Shown: positions 1 to 12,269 of the stretch, in pieces
Layout: each line of letters begins with the position of its first letter
Numbering within the stretch: position 1 is the stretch's first letter
Assembly (NCBI GenBank): GCA_038380795.1
Contig: CM076280.1
Coordinates: 8,295,501-8,359,500, forward strand
Direction of reading: 5' to 3'
Length of the DNA stretch: 64,000 nucleotides
DNA from: Pyrocephalus nanus
Taxonomy: Eukaryota > Chordata > Aves > Passeriformes > Tyrannidae
Program-made: the position numbers and the translations under genes
The notes under the pieces: generated by a model
The model's input: only the letters and a program-made list of their open reading frames with translations
Database searches by the model: none
Told to the model about the DNA's origin: nothing

Positions 1-844
1 AGGATTGTTGCAAGTAAACATCTCACTCGGCCTGGGAGGGAACAGTAAAGCAAATTGGTGCTCTTGTATCCATGTGTACTCCTAAGTACAGCTCTGAGCA
101 TCTGATAAATCTTTTAAAGTGCATGTTTACAATGGATTTTATTCTTTTTACTGTTCTGTACATACGAGCCCTCGGAGCAAAATAACAGATCCTCTGACAC
201 TTAGAAGAAGCCACTGCCTCATTGGCTGCCCACGGTGAAATAATTTATATTGTTATTTCCTCGCCCAAATTACAAGGATTGTAAAGAAGCTTCGGAAATT
301 CAGAGTAATCAGAGCCTTGGCAGCACAGATCCCGCAGCTGCCACACGGGTGGAAGACCCACTGTTGCAGCTGAGAGTTTTGCCAGCCCAAAGACTGCAAA
401 AAAAAATTGGTCCCTGAGTGTTCTCTACCAATTTTTCTCTTGTTATTTTCTTCGGTGGTTAATGGAAAGTGAGGACAAGTGGAGATCATTTGAAAATAAT
501 CTTTTGGGCCTCTCCATGGGTTTATTGTCAGGACCTATTTAGAGGACCATAAAGCTGGAAGGGGCCTATAACTTCACTGTGTAGTCCACAAGCTTCTTAG
601 GAAAATGAAGAGCCTTTAGACTCACGCCCGGCGTGTTTTGCCTCCTCTCACACCCACACACGTGTGGGGACTCCAGAGCCACTAATTGAATTCACCCCTG
701 TGAAAGCGTTAACAAATTGTAAGTGACCTTTTATACAAATTTCAAAGTCAAGAATTCGCCCCTAACTGCACATCCCTCTCCTGCCATTCACCCTTATGCA
801 AAACCCACAAACAATTAAAAGAAATAATGAAGAGCCCAGCGGCC

Positions 845-1090
845 CTGTTTCCTAATTAGCTGCAGGAGGCAGTGCTGGGGAGAGTGGCTAAGTGCTGCAA
901 TTACCGCGGCCCTCCTCGCAGCCCTTGTTAGAGGAGACAGGTCCACCGGCCAAAGGGGAACAATTAAGGCGAGGCAGAGCCAGGCACTTTGCAGGGGGAT
1001 GCCGGGGCCGTGCCGGCTCTCGCACAAGGGCCAGAGCTGTAATCACACCCCAGCTTCCTGCTGGGCTACACAGAGACAAATTAATGGCAG
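845..1090. promoter_or_regulatory. Candidate conserved non-coding element
   Basis: This is unique, non-repetitive sequence with several homeodomain-type cores: the palindrome CTAATTAG at 852-859, CAATTA at 961 and AAATTAATGG at 1078-1087. They are mixed with CpG-containing GC-rich sequence, unlike the flanking intron. The regulatory reading is inference from composition. No alignment was possible. Confidence 0.25.
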
Positions 1091-1282
1091 ATAGATTGCT
1101 ACCTCCAGCCCATCGGTAACGAGGGAGGAAGGGAGACAATATAGCAGGACAAGGGAGCTGTAAGCAGAATCTTCCTGCCTCACTCCTTGTGAGTACCCCA
1201 AGGCCCTGAGCAGAGTCACAGACCCCCTAGTTCGTGCTTTATTTGCTGTAGATAATCTGTCCAAGAGATGCCAGACACCAAA

Positions 1283-1352
1283 CTGCTTCCCAATAATAAA
1301 CTAGTTAGACTTGATCTTGGAGGTCTTTTCCAACCCTAATGATTCCATAAGA
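1283..1352 (+). mobile_element. CR1 LINE 3'-end fragment
   Basis: The sequence resembles the avian CR1 3' terminus: a GATCTTGGAGGTCTTTTCCA stretch followed by an AACCCTAATGATTCCATAAG-like tail. It reads in the sense direction on the plus strand and is only about 70 bases long, so it is a 5'-truncated remnant. Confidence 0.75.
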
Positions 1353-1929
1353 AACGTGGGAACTGCTTCTGCTGGCCTGTCCAGGAGCCACAGGGAGATG
1401 TCGACACGGACACAGCTATCACAGGACAAATCCTCCCCTGCATGAACTACACAAGAAAGGAATAAAAACGTGGTGCCCCTGCAGCTGCCTCCCCTGAGGA
1501 CTGAAGGCCCCAAAGACACATCCTGGCTGTGCAGCAAAAGCACCTCTGAGATGGAAGGACACCAGCAAGGACTAAACCCCCCTAAAACCCCGTTAACCTT
1601 TCGAGAAGGGGTTTAAGTTTCAGGATAGGCATTGGTGCAGCAACTCGGTTTTAACATCGCCACATTTGCAGACAAATAAATCTGCGATTTATCTGTCACT
1701 AAAGCACCTTTGCAGGGCCAGATCCTGCAGCCTGGAAAGCTGCCGCTGAAATCGGAGCGGTGTTTTTTTCGGCACAGCCCAAACAGCTGCGCGGCCGCCG
1801 GGGAGCCGCTGCCTGCACACCCGTCCTCATGTCCTCTGCTCCCTGCCCCAGCAGCGGGGAAAGCGCTGCAGGAGCTGCCTACCCTGGCTGGAGAGCCACC
1901 CGGAAAATCCCAGGGCTGGAGTCTGCACT

Positions 1930-2065
1930 GCAATGTTTACAAGCCCCTCTGATTTTGAGTTACACGAGAAAGAAGCGGTCGCAAATCAAGTTTTTTCGCG
2001 CTTTTACAGCACAACTTCGCGATCAAATTGATTGCGCCTTTCAAGCGGGTATAAACTTCCTTCCT
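1930..2065. promoter_or_regulatory. Candidate conserved non-coding element
   Basis: This is a unique block with scattered CpGs inside an otherwise CpG-poor intron. It contains the 11-base palindrome ATCAA-A-TTGAT at 2022-2032 and several TCAA/TTGA cores. Regulatory function is inference only. Confidence 0.22.
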
Positions 2066-2102
2066 GAGCAAAGTCCTTTGTATCCGCTTTTGCCAAGTAC
2101 CC

Positions 2103-2126
2103 TTTTTTTTTTTTTTTTTTTTTTTT
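2103..2126. repeat. Poly-T tract
   Basis: An uninterrupted run of 24 T residues. No retrocopy or SINE body was recognised beside it, so it is annotated as a simple homopolymer. Confidence 0.9.
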
Positions 2127-5100
2127 ATCAGTTGATATATAAACCTCTGAAAACAAGTTTGAGGGGAGACTGACAACCTTGAAACCTCATGAGCAGCATG
2201 GCATTGACGGGTGCTACTCCCTGAGCTGAGCATTATAGACAGATTTTAATTTCATTTTAACAAAATAGCTGTCTCCAGTGGAAGAAGCATCAAGAGCTAA
2301 ATGAGGACCCGTCTTGAGCTGAATCACGTTGAACAGACCTCGGCACTGTCATTGATTTTCTGGGAAGAAAAAAAACGCCTCTGGCTACTAAACCAAATTA
2401 GTAGTCACTGATGACCAATTATTTTGCCCCACTGTGAACGGAGAGGCGTACTAAAATTCCAGTTTGTCAGACCCAAGGCTCTCTTCTCAAACACCTTTCA
2501 ACAAGCGTGTACCAAAAATCCCTCAGATGGTTCTGACGCCTTCCTGTTTTCGGCAACTTCTCCTTCTCCAAAGTTTTAATGAGCTGCTGCTCCGAGGATG
2601 GCCTGCCAGAAAGTGAGCCCTTCCCAGGGTGGTGGAGCACTTTTTGGCGTGGCACCAATCACAGCTGTCAGAATTTATACACACATACACAGAAAAGTGT
2701 CAGCCTAATGTTTGCAAATTATAATTACCATTTCTCTTGCATGTCCCTGGTGCCTTCATTTTAGATAAATCCCAGCTCTGAGGTATCAGCTGCAAAGCAC
2801 TGAAGGCTCCTATTGAATAGAATAGATTTAACTAGTTTGTAGCTCATTTAAGGCCTACACTGTTTTATTTTAATATTGTTAATACTTTATTATACTTTTT
2901 AACATTGTTTTCACAGTAAAATAGCCTATTAGGAGGCTGCAGCTTCTTCTTCCAGGAGATTTCTGGCAGACTGGCATTCCACATTGTATAACCAAGTTAG
3001 CAGGTGCTTGTCATTTCAGTTGAAAATAGGTCTGTATCCTGACTCTTGGAAGTAAATTAGAGAGATTCTATTAAAGAGACAGCAACTGTTTCAGGGATAA
3101 TAGTTTTGAAAATGTGCACAGATAAATTTTAAAATATTTAGGAAATGTCAACATTAGAAGTGGCTCCAACTATTTGACTATAAAAGGAAGCAGCCGAAGG
3201 TTTTTTTCTTCTACAATTATAAATAATTTGTTACATCCTATCAGAACTTCTTTGCCTTTCCTTTCTGTGGCAGGGTGCTTGTGCCAAAACAAGGAGATCT
3301 GAGTTACTCTGGATGAGATGGATTTTAATCTGCAATACGCATTTTCTGCGGATGCTTCCCCTGCTCTCCCCACAACAAAATCTTCCCAGTTCAGGAGTGA
3401 AGTCTGGGCAGGGTGACACAGGCCGTTCATTCCTGTCCTTAAGTAACACTGAGGCAAGGGGACATTTTCCCAAAGGCCAAATAAGCTGCAGATAAGGACT
3501 GTCACCCTGCCAAGTGTCACCAATATCGGGGCCAAACTCCCCGTGCACTCCACGAGATCAGAGTTTGCCCTACAAAGGAAAAGCTGCCTCACTGGAATTC
3601 CTCCAGTAAACCTCAGTCAGAGTGTGCTACCTGCCATCCCCTGCTCTTCCCCTCTCTCTCAGTGTTTCTCTCAAAAGGAGGCAGGAAAAGCCAGATGAAG
3701 CCTCGTGTCCTGCAGCCCCAGCAGAGCTTAACGTGGATAACTGAGCACACGAGTCATTCCCACCGATTTCAGAGGCAGTCCATGCGTGCATCATTCCAGG
3801 CAGGACTCTATACTTTGCTGGATCGGGACTTAAATGCGATTAATCACACGGCAGGGAAGGATCTCTGAAGAGCATCAACCCAAATGTGTCCTTTCAAGCA
3901 TTTACTCACAAGCCAGCTGTGGACTAATCAGTCACCAACTGGCTGGTCCACTGGAGATGGTAAAAGTCACCTCCATGGAGATGTGAAAACCCATTCAACT
4001 TCCACAACAATCAATAATCAAAGACTACAAAGACTCGGTGCTTTCCTGCACCCCTCCCTGCTATTCCTGCACCCCAGGAAGGCTCCTGCCTTGGAGAGCA
4101 AAAAGGGCCAGGAGGAAAGAAGCTCACGTGCAATGCCCACCACGCATCAGGAATACCAACATTCACATCACACAGTGAGACTGGAGACCCCACACAGGCA
4201 ATAAGACAACTTGACCACAGGTTCACCACATCTTTTAACCTTTCTAAATGTTTTTCCCAGCTCTGATCAGGGTGAAATGCCAAACTGGAAGGGAAGGAGG
4301 GGGAAGAGGGGACAAAGGGTAAACATCAACGTAGCCTTTGGCACCGGGAGTCTCCAGATAACAGCAGAGCTGATTTGTAAGCAGAGGCTTGAAAAGCCCT
4401 GGAGCATGTGATCTATGAAACAGGAGGTCTGCAGAAGGATGTCTCCTCTGATATGAATGCCCCCTTGGGATGGATATTGCTGGATTGCACATCTCATATC
4501 ATTAGAAAACACTACCATAGATTAGGCTGTTTTGAAGCATGTGGTGTGCAATAATTAAGTAATAAAAGTCACCACAGGGGTGAAGGAACAAGAAACAGAA
4601 GAGTTACTATTTGCATACGCGCTGCTGGTGCCCTCTGCGATCATCAAGGATTCTCCAGGCTGCTAAAAGCTGGCGGCTGTCAATTTTGGACCCACTCCTG
4701 CCAAGAGCCACAAAGCACCAGCTCACTCCGTGGCACATGAGCTCCTGGCAGAAAAAGACCTTCTGGTGGAGCTGGTGGCCCAGAAGCAGCCCAGAAGTTA
4801 TCCCAAATCCCCAGTGCCTTGCAGTCGGTCCGGAGAGGCAGGGAAAGCACTGTCCCTGTGACGGGAGCTGCAGCTGAAGGACCTGCAGGCCATGGGTTGG
4901 GAGCTCCACAGTCATCAGCACTGCTGAGATCAGAGAAGTCCCTCCTCAGCAAGGTGTGCAAGGACAAGGACCAATAAAACTCGAGATCCAGCTCCTCCAT
5001 CAGCTTCAAGTGTTTGCTTCTGGGGGAAGAAAAGAGCAGCAGGGCCACAGCAATAACTGATTTGCTGTCCTCGAGGCGGGAGTCCTGCTGCTGCCACTGC

Positions 5101-5954
5101 CAGCTCTGCCTCCCACGCTGGCTGATGAAGTTAAAGTGTCCTCACTTGCAAGGATCAAGGCTCAACAATTTCAGGCTGCAGCTCTGCCACAAGCTGGTCA
5201 GGTTAGTGCCAGCTCAGAGCAGCTGAATGGGACGCTGGCCAACAAGCCACTGCCTTTTTTTCCTGTTTTTCTAGAAACACAGTCATCTGCAGCTCCTCTC
5301 CACTGCTGTCTCCCCCTTGCTCCTTGCACACTCCCTGTCTGTGCAGCTCAGGAACTAGACCAGGGCTCAGCATTTCAGCTCTCCTTTCTGCTGCAGACAC
5401 CTGACCATCTGCATCGGGTCCATTTTTATCCCTATTCAGATTGCTTAGGCCAGCACTTACTCCTCTCACCCAATCCATCATCACATCTGTTTGCAGCCTT
5501 TAGTGCAAACATTAGAGAGATTTTAATAGCAAAAGCAGTGTCATTTTAGCAAAACACACTTTGGACCCAGTGGTTCTTCCACTGGAGGGGATCCAGCCAG
5601 AGCTGCTCCTCCGAGCTCCAGGGTGGCAATGCCAAAGCCCAGCCCAGGGTTGAGCTGAAGTCTGTGGTGCTCCATGGTCCTTCCAGCACACCAGGGTCTG
5701 GACAGAGCTGCTGTAAAAGGTTGTGCAAAGATAGAAATCATGCCCAGGTGTGTGCAGGTTGTGGTGTATTAACTGCAAATGAATGTGGGTTTGGGGTTTC
5801 TTGAGGAAGAAAAAGCCTTTCCCAGTGCAAGGCTTTATTCTTGTTCTCAGCAGTCACACATTCCAGGAGCAGAGATGTGAACCAGAACGGGGAGGTAAAG
5901 AGAGGAATTACCCCTGGAGATTATAGATTATATTGTCTTTTCAATGTTTTCCAG

Positions 5955-6057
5955 GCCTTCCACTCCCATTTATGACATCATCCAACACAGATACAAGGAG
6001 ATGTGGATGGAGCGCCAGAGAGCCCGGACAAGACTCCAGATAATCGAAAAGAAAAAG
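5955..6057 (+). CDS. CFAP77: CFAP77 internal coding exon (RPSTPIYD exon)
   Basis: CFAP77 (cilia and flagella associated protein 77) is a structural protein of motile-cilium doublet microtubules, placed near the outer junction of the A and B tubules. This exon follows a pyrimidine-rich acceptor ending in TTTTCCAG. Its first base completes an Arg codon, and it then reads PSTPIYDIIQHRYKEMW and a basic, Arg/Lys/Gln-rich helix ending in IIEKKK. It matches the vertebrate CFAP77 block around RPSTPFFDLLQHRY as I remember it. It is 103 bases long and ends on a codon boundary, which joins in frame to the next exon at 7211. The donor is AAG|gtgata, weaker than consensus at position +5. The identification rests on sequence memory plus matching splice phases. 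Confidence 0.9.
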
Positions 6058-7210
6058 GTGATAATACTGCAGCAATGCTTCCCCTTGCTGTGCTCTGCAC
6101 TGCTACTGGGCAGAACCCCCCCTGCCCTGCCCCTCCATGGATGGGGAGGGCCCTCAGCTGGGAAAACATCCTCCCTGACTACTAAAAGGCTGATGAAGCC
6201 TGACAAAGGTGAGCATCCCTGAGCCAGGAGCCCCTTGGGCTGTCCTTTGAGCAGCATCAGCTCTGCTCAGGCTACCTGGACAGTGGCCACAACAAGGGGA
6301 CATCCAGTAAATGATAGAAGGGCCAGCCCTGCCCCTGGCATGGTGTGGTTGATGGCAGCACCCACAGCAGTCGTGGGAGTTGTAATCCTGGGTTGTTAAA
6401 CACACCAACATTGTAATATCATTTAAAAGCAGCCAATGACTGTTTTATTAGTTAATGGCTCAAAGAAGAGTCAAGCTAATATGGTAATGACCAATTTCAA
6501 TGGGCTTACTGCCATCACAAACTATGCTTTATAGTTGAAGTGCAGGAAAACAGTGTCCTTAATTAGCAGCTCCTTTATGAATACACCAGCCTGGGATGTT
6601 GGAAAGTGCATCCCTCCTTTATCTATTAATGACTGATGTTTTTAGTCACTAAGTTCTCTCCATCAAGATCCCAAAGCCTGCAGCCACCAATTACTGAGCT
6701 AAGCAACACAAACCTGCATCCTAGAGCACAGAGCAGACTGATTCCCCAGGGTTTCATGCAGTGGCCAAAACATTCACCAGGTACCTGCACTGGCTTGTGC
6801 TGGGACTATCAAGCACCGTGAGCTGCAATTAATCAGAGAGCAGCACACACCAGGCCAGCCAGCAAACCCCACCGTGGTGGGGGTGGTGGAAGTGACTTTC
6901 CCAGCTGGTGGTGAGCCATTGCTGCAGCTCAGGGCACAGGGCTTCCTGCAGGAAGTGGTCATCTCCCTGGGATGCTGCATAAAGCAGACACTGAGAGCTG
7001 ACAGCTGCTCATGTTTTCCCCATCATTATGTTTTAACTACCACTATCAGCTGCACAGGCACGACAAACCACCCAGATCAGGCACTTGTGGTCACCAGGCC
7101 GAAGTGACTTATAGCCTTGCCCACTCCAGTGTCCCTGCCCTGGGTGACACCAGGCTGCTGCTGTGGCTGTGCAGCTGTTTGAGCTCGTTGTTGTTTCCCT
7201 TTGGTTTCAG
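6058..7210 (+). other. CFAP77: CFAP77 intron
   Basis: This is a phase-0 intron of 1,153 bases between two recognised CFAP77 exons. It starts gtgata and ends ttggtttcag. Nothing else was recognised in it. Confidence 0.85.
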
Positions 7211-7306
7211 CTGGACCAGGTGCGTGGAAATCGCACCACGTACCTGCGCACGCACAAACCCCCACCCAAGGAGGAGTCCTTCTGGCACCCAGCCCGCTTT
7301 GAGAAG
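7211..7306 (+). CDS. CFAP77: CFAP77 internal coding exon (HKPPPKEESFWHP exon)
   Basis: This phase-0 exon of 96 bases encodes 32 residues, beginning LDQVRGNRTTYLRTHKPPPK and ending FWHPARFEK. It corresponds to the vertebrate CFAP77 segment with a YKPPVK motif and a conserved Trp-His pair before a FQK exon end. The acceptor (ttggtttcag) and donor (AAG|gtatgg) are acceptable. The reading frame runs unbroken from the preceding exon and into the last exon at 16963. No known catalytic domain is present, as expected for a filamentous protein lining the microtubule. Family assignment is confident; the exact species ortholog was not checked. Confidence 0.9.
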
Positions 7307-8269
7307 GTATGGAACACTGGGACACCCCACCACGACCCACCCCCTGCCTAAATATGGCTTTTCTGGGCTCTACAAGCACTTGAGTGAGCTCAGGGAAACC
7401 TTCCAACCCACATGTCTCAATAGGACACCGTGAGGCTTTTAGCTCAGAGCTCCCCAACACCCAGACCTTAAAGTGGTCCCAGATGTGTTCAAACATCAGC
7501 CCCCCTTTTGGACTTTTGGAGAGGCAGCAGTTTTCCAGATAACTTATCTTCTAACTTGTGTGCACTTTCACACACAGTGAGATGAGAAGCACCTTTTAAT
7601 GTATCACTGTTAGAACAGGGGTGGCCTTTGTTCTCTGCTGGTGTTCCCACAACAGCCCTACATAAGCAGGACAGTCACACCTGCATTTTGCTCCGCTGCC
7701 ATTTCATCAGCTCTCACCACAACTAATTCAAACCACACCAGATGTTTCAAGAGGCTTTCCCACCCAACAATGAGAGCTTTCCAGAAAACCTGCACTCTTG
7801 ATACCTCTCTAAACTGCCTGATTGACAATATTTATCCTGAGACTAAGCAAAAGGGTCTGGCCAGGTTGTAGATGTGCATGACACTTCCTTTAATTGATCC
7901 AAATAAGAGCCAAGGTGAAGATTTCTTGTTCCAGCACTGGGATCTAAACATCTCCCTGAATTCATCTGTGCAACCTGCTGTGCTCTGGGGTGCTTATTTG
8001 AGTCCTGTTACCTTCACTTGTGGTGTAAATCACAGGCAAACTTCAAGTGAAGAGCTAAGGGGCATTTTAGGAGGGAAGGGGAAAGAACTGGGCAAGTGGA
8101 ATAGAAAGGAGACACCAGAAAATGAAAGCACTGAAACCCTGCAGGGAGTTTACGTGGCCAAAATCATACCTGGCACTGATAGATAGAACTGTAAAGAACC
8201 TCTGAGCTCTCCACCCCAGCCCTTGTTCTGATGGGATTATTTTTTTTTTTTTTGCCACACTGCCGATTT

Positions 8270-8530
8270 TTTAAACCGCGCTTTAAAACGACCGAGAAGC
8301 CTTGTGACTTCCTGAAGCTGATTTACCTGTACAAGTTGGGGGAGTTTTGCCCAAGAAATGTGTTTTGCAGCACCTTGATGTATTCCTCTTCTGTCCTGTC
8401 TCAGACTGTCCGATTAGCATATGTCAGTAATCATTTATCCCCACTGCCTGTCAGCTCAGAGCTGCTGCTGCGGCGAGTGTCAGGGAGAGAACATGACCGA
8501 TCGCTGTTAAACAGATTGTGGAAGTCACAC
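8270..8530. promoter_or_regulatory. Candidate conserved non-coding element
   Basis: A unique block following a T run, with CpG-containing motifs and TTAGCATATG and AATCATTTA cores. Its composition differs from the neighbouring repeat-rich intron. It does not read as an exon with plausible splice sites. Regulatory function is inference. Confidence 0.2.
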
Positions 8531-10189
8531 GAGATACTGGGGCAAGCCTCCTCTTTAGAGCTCCTCTCACCCCAGACCTTTCCATCACTGTTCATTTTTC
8601 AGCCTGTGTTCTGCTTCGTGCTTTGCCTTTTGTTTCATCCATGGCTGTGCTTGGGTGGGTTCCTCCCCCACCCACAGCTCTCAAACCTCGGGGTCTTTTC
8701 TTCTTGCTGCCTTTCTCCTTGCTCTCCTCTTCCCTGCCTTCACAGGAGCAGCATCCAGGGAAGAAGGACAGCTCATTTTGGAAGGCATCTGCAGGTTTTC
8801 TGTACTCCTCCTTTCTCATCACATTAACCTGGAAGGTTTTGCCTTTCCCCAGCTGCAGATCTAACAGGCACAGCCCACATCAGAACTTGGATCAGGGAAT
8901 TTTGTTACTCACTTGACTTTCAGTGCGTGGTTTCCTCCATGTAAAAAGAACTTCATTCATCAATAAATGCTTCCCCAAATAAAAGCAGCAACAACCCAGA
9001 GAAAGCTGATTATCAAAGACACTTAATGGCCTCCAAACAGGTATTTAACTACCACTGTAGAGGTGGGTTCTACAGAGGTGGTAGAATGGTCTTGAAAGCA
9101 GACTGTCCTAACCCTTCAACCAAACCCAGGGGCTCCAGGAGTCAAAGTCAGTCCCTTTTTTCAAAGGTGTCAATAGACCAAACCAGCCTTTAATCCACAC
9201 CCTCATCCTACTGTACAAAAAGAGTATGAAAAGCAACCACAAAAATATCACTTTAAGAAACTCCATCTGCATATTATTTCCTGCCAGCCTTCAGTGACAT
9301 TGTCCTGCTCTGGCCAGCACAGAAAACTGTCATAACCAGGGAAAAACTCCAAACCCTGGACAAAAATATTCAGACTCCATTGCCCTGAGCACAGCCCCAC
9401 TTGGAACTTTATTTCCATGTGACCTGAGGCTGGTGTGAGGTGCAGAATTGTGATGTTCTCAAGCCACTTGTCCTTCTTGTCACATCATCTGGTGTCATGC
9501 CATGTGAGACTTTGTTCCTTTGGGCCCAGAAAAATCAACAAGGAAGATTTTTCTACTCCCATCCTGACCCTTTACAAAGAGCTGCAGAAACTGGGCATGG
9601 ATGTCACTACTGGTTCTCAAACTGGATTTTCTACTCAGTCCAAGACTCTTTCCTTGCTAGAGCTTGCCCAGGAAGTGGAAGAGAGCGAAACAAAGGAGCT
9701 TTTCCCTCCCCACTAATTGCCTCTGCTTGCTCCCTGCATTGCCAGAGCTGCATGGCATTACATAGCCATTCAGTCAGTAAAGTACAGACAAATTGACTAT
9801 ATTTTCATTTGGATTTAGGTTTCAGCCCCACTGCTTTAGAATAATGGCTCACACTGTTAAGCTAACCGGGTGGTTCACAGGCTCTCCCACACTGAGTGAT
9901 CACTCCCGTTCCACTCTGGAGGAACAACCTGTGGTCTCCTGGGCCCCCCAGCTCACCAAGACAGACAAGTCACAGTCATCTCCTGATGGGCAGTTCATTA
10001 GGGAACGTATTGTAGTGGGGTTTTTTTTATTTTTTTTATATTGTTTTAACAAAACCAACCAAATTAACTCCTTACTACCCTCAGCAAGATGCTTCTACTG
10101 CCTTCCTCTTCCTCAATCACCCCCCAAAGCAAAGAGCCTCTGCCTTGCTCTGCCTGCAGTGACATGATTCCTGGGCTCAGGTTTTGCCT

Positions 10190-10535
10190 GAATGGGCAGG
10201 GACACCTTCCACTAGCCCAGGTTGCTCCAAGCCCCTTCCAACCTGGCCTTGGACACTCCCAGGGATGGGGCAGCCACAGCTTCTCTGGGTAACCTGTGCC
10301 AGGGCCTCCCCACCCTAACAGTAAACAATTTTTTCCTAATATCTAATCTAAACCTACTCTTTCAAATTTGAACCCATTTCCCCTTGTCCTGTCACTACAT
10401 GTCCTGTAAACAGTCTTGCCCCATCTTTCCTGTAGCAGCCCTTACTGGTACTGGAAAGCTGCAATTAGGTCACCCTGAAGCCTTCTCTTTCCCAGGCTGA
10501 ACAATCCCAGTTCTCTCAGCCTTAAATACTCCTGT
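10190..10535 (-). mobile_element. CR1 LINE fragment, 3' part
   Basis: On the plus strand this reads as the reverse complement of the avian CR1 3' region. It carries the ACACCTTCCACTAGCCCAGG block, the AACCTGTGCCAGGG block, the TTCCTAATATCTAATCTAAA block and the CAGGCTGAACAATCCCAG block, in the order expected for a minus-strand copy. It is 5'-truncated and has no intact reading frame. Confidence 0.92.
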
Positions 10536-11109
10536 TCCCCACATTCATGGGATGTGTCCCATCCCTGTGTCACTCCTCACTTGCTGGCTCAGGCAGAACA
10601 GCATCCTTGGTGTTAACCAAACTGGGAAGGATGTTATTGCCAAAATGCAGCATCCCCACAGCCACGGCTGTACCAGGCTGGGGTGAGGCTCCAGCCACCT
10701 CCACCTGCACATTTGATAATCAGTGCCTGTATTGGGTCTGGCTGAGCTGAAATTCATTTCCCTAGAGTGGCTTCGCTGGGAAGGGGAGGGATCGAGGGGC
10801 TGGGTGAGCACTCGGTGTCCAGCCAAGGTCAACACACTGCACTACCCAAACCAGTAAGGCAGTGCTGGCTACTCTGGATAGATTTCCAGGGCTCTGTCAA
10901 GTGAATCCAGAAGGATTCAGGTACCCACACCTCCCACAGCAGCGCTGAAGGACAGAACCCACCCGCGTGTCAAAACACCTCCGTGCACCAATTCACCAAC
11001 ACACCGGGGCTTCTTTGCTCCTTAGGGAACTGCAGCTCGCACAGACGCTGAGGGGACTCATTTCCTTGACCAAACAGGGGAGGAGGGAAGAAAATGCAGC
11101 AACTTTGGC

Positions 11110-11360
11110 CACCACTTTTGTCACCAGCGCCGCCTTCCCGAGCAGATGAAACGCGCGGCGCTGGGTGCGCGCTATGAATAAGCGATAAGCCATTGACGAG
11201 CAAGTGTTTGGGTACCTTGGCAAAAGACTTAATTTGCAACCTGGCACAAAATCAAAGGCTCTGTCAGCGGCTGAGCGGCTCTCCCGCGTCTGCCTCGCGT
11301 TACCTGGGAAAGCTCTGTCAGGTAAATTTCCACTGAAAGTAATTAGAGGAATCCCCACCG
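11110..11360. promoter_or_regulatory. Candidate conserved non-coding element
   Basis: A unique block with CpG-rich GCGCGC-type sequence beside AATAAGCGATAAGCCATTGA, ACTTAATTTGCAA and AAAGTAATTAGAGG. Homeodomain-type cores in non-repetitive DNA suggest an enhancer, possibly for BARHL1, but only by inference. Confidence 0.25.
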
Positions 11361-11376
11361 TACAAACTTTGCGACA

Positions 11377-11394
11377 AAAAAAAAAAAAAAAAAA
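11377..11394. repeat. Poly-A tract
   Basis: A simple run of A residues just right of the unique block at 11110-11360. No retroposed body was recognised next to it. Confidence 0.85.
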
Positions 11395-12269
11395 TTCTGG
11401 GCTCCGGAATTTGATTCTCACCAGGGATCCGATACCTGCTCGCAGCCTGATCCTCCCTCAGAATTAACAGCGGAGGTTGAACATGTAGGCACAAAAGTGT
11501 TCTGCATTTCTTTTTAATGCCTTACCTCTATTTTTGTCTATAGAGCTGAACTGACAAGCACAGCTCATGTAATCTTGCAGCTGTTGTCAGCAAAGCCACG
11601 GATTCTGCTTAGATAACCCGGGCTTGATGCTCACAGCACAGGGTGGGCTGGCTGTTCAGGTACAGTGTTGGTCCTCCTGGCTTTGAGGGCAGAGAAAAAC
11701 TTCATGGACTTTTGAGTATTGTTGTAACTTGTCTCTTGGGGCCGAAGTAGTGCTTAAAAAAATAAAGTTCCTTCCACCATAGTACCAGATCAGACCTCCC
11801 TTCAGCTGGGGTTTTGGCTGACCAAAAAAAAATTAAAATCAGTGTCACCTGGTGGCTGTTCAGTGGCCCAGGTGACATGAGTTGGTGGGTCCCAGCACTG
11901 CAGTGACAATGCAAAGCAGCATTGCTGGCTTGCAGCAGGCACAATGGAAAAAGAGCACAATACCCACCCTTCAGGGTTCCAAATGGGCAGCAGAAACTCA
12001 GGCCTGACTGTGAACCCTGCACATCTCCTCTGGGACCAGAGCAGAGATGTCACCTCCCACACCACAGCCATTCCATGACCAATTGCAGGCTCTGGGCCCC
12101 TCTCACCATCACGACATTTCCTTGCACATTCTGGAGGTTTTCTTGGTTTGCCTGATAGCTGAAGCTTCCAGCAATAAAATTGCTCAAATCACAGCAAAGC
12201 ATCTTCATGGTCCAGCCTTTCCCAGTATCCCTTGTGCCCTCTCCATTCCACCCTAGTGCTGCCCTCTGC

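Larger units (their letters stand above)
1..5954 (+). other. CFAP77: CFAP77 intron (3' part), no exon recognised
   Basis: The first CFAP77 exon recognised starts at 5955 and needs two codon bases from an upstream exon. I searched this stretch for the preceding conserved part of the protein and did not find it, so I treat the whole stretch as intron; upstream exons should lie left of the window. It holds a short CR1 fragment (1283-1352), a 24-base T run (2103-2126) and two unique blocks that look regulatory (about 845-1090 and 1930-2065). The rest is unremarkable non-coding DNA with many short chance reading frames. Confidence 0.6.

Noticed and set aside
5590..5800. Possible additional repeat element left of the first CFAP77 exon
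   Set aside because: Short resemblance to repeat-like wording, but no CR1 or LTR signature could be confirmed.
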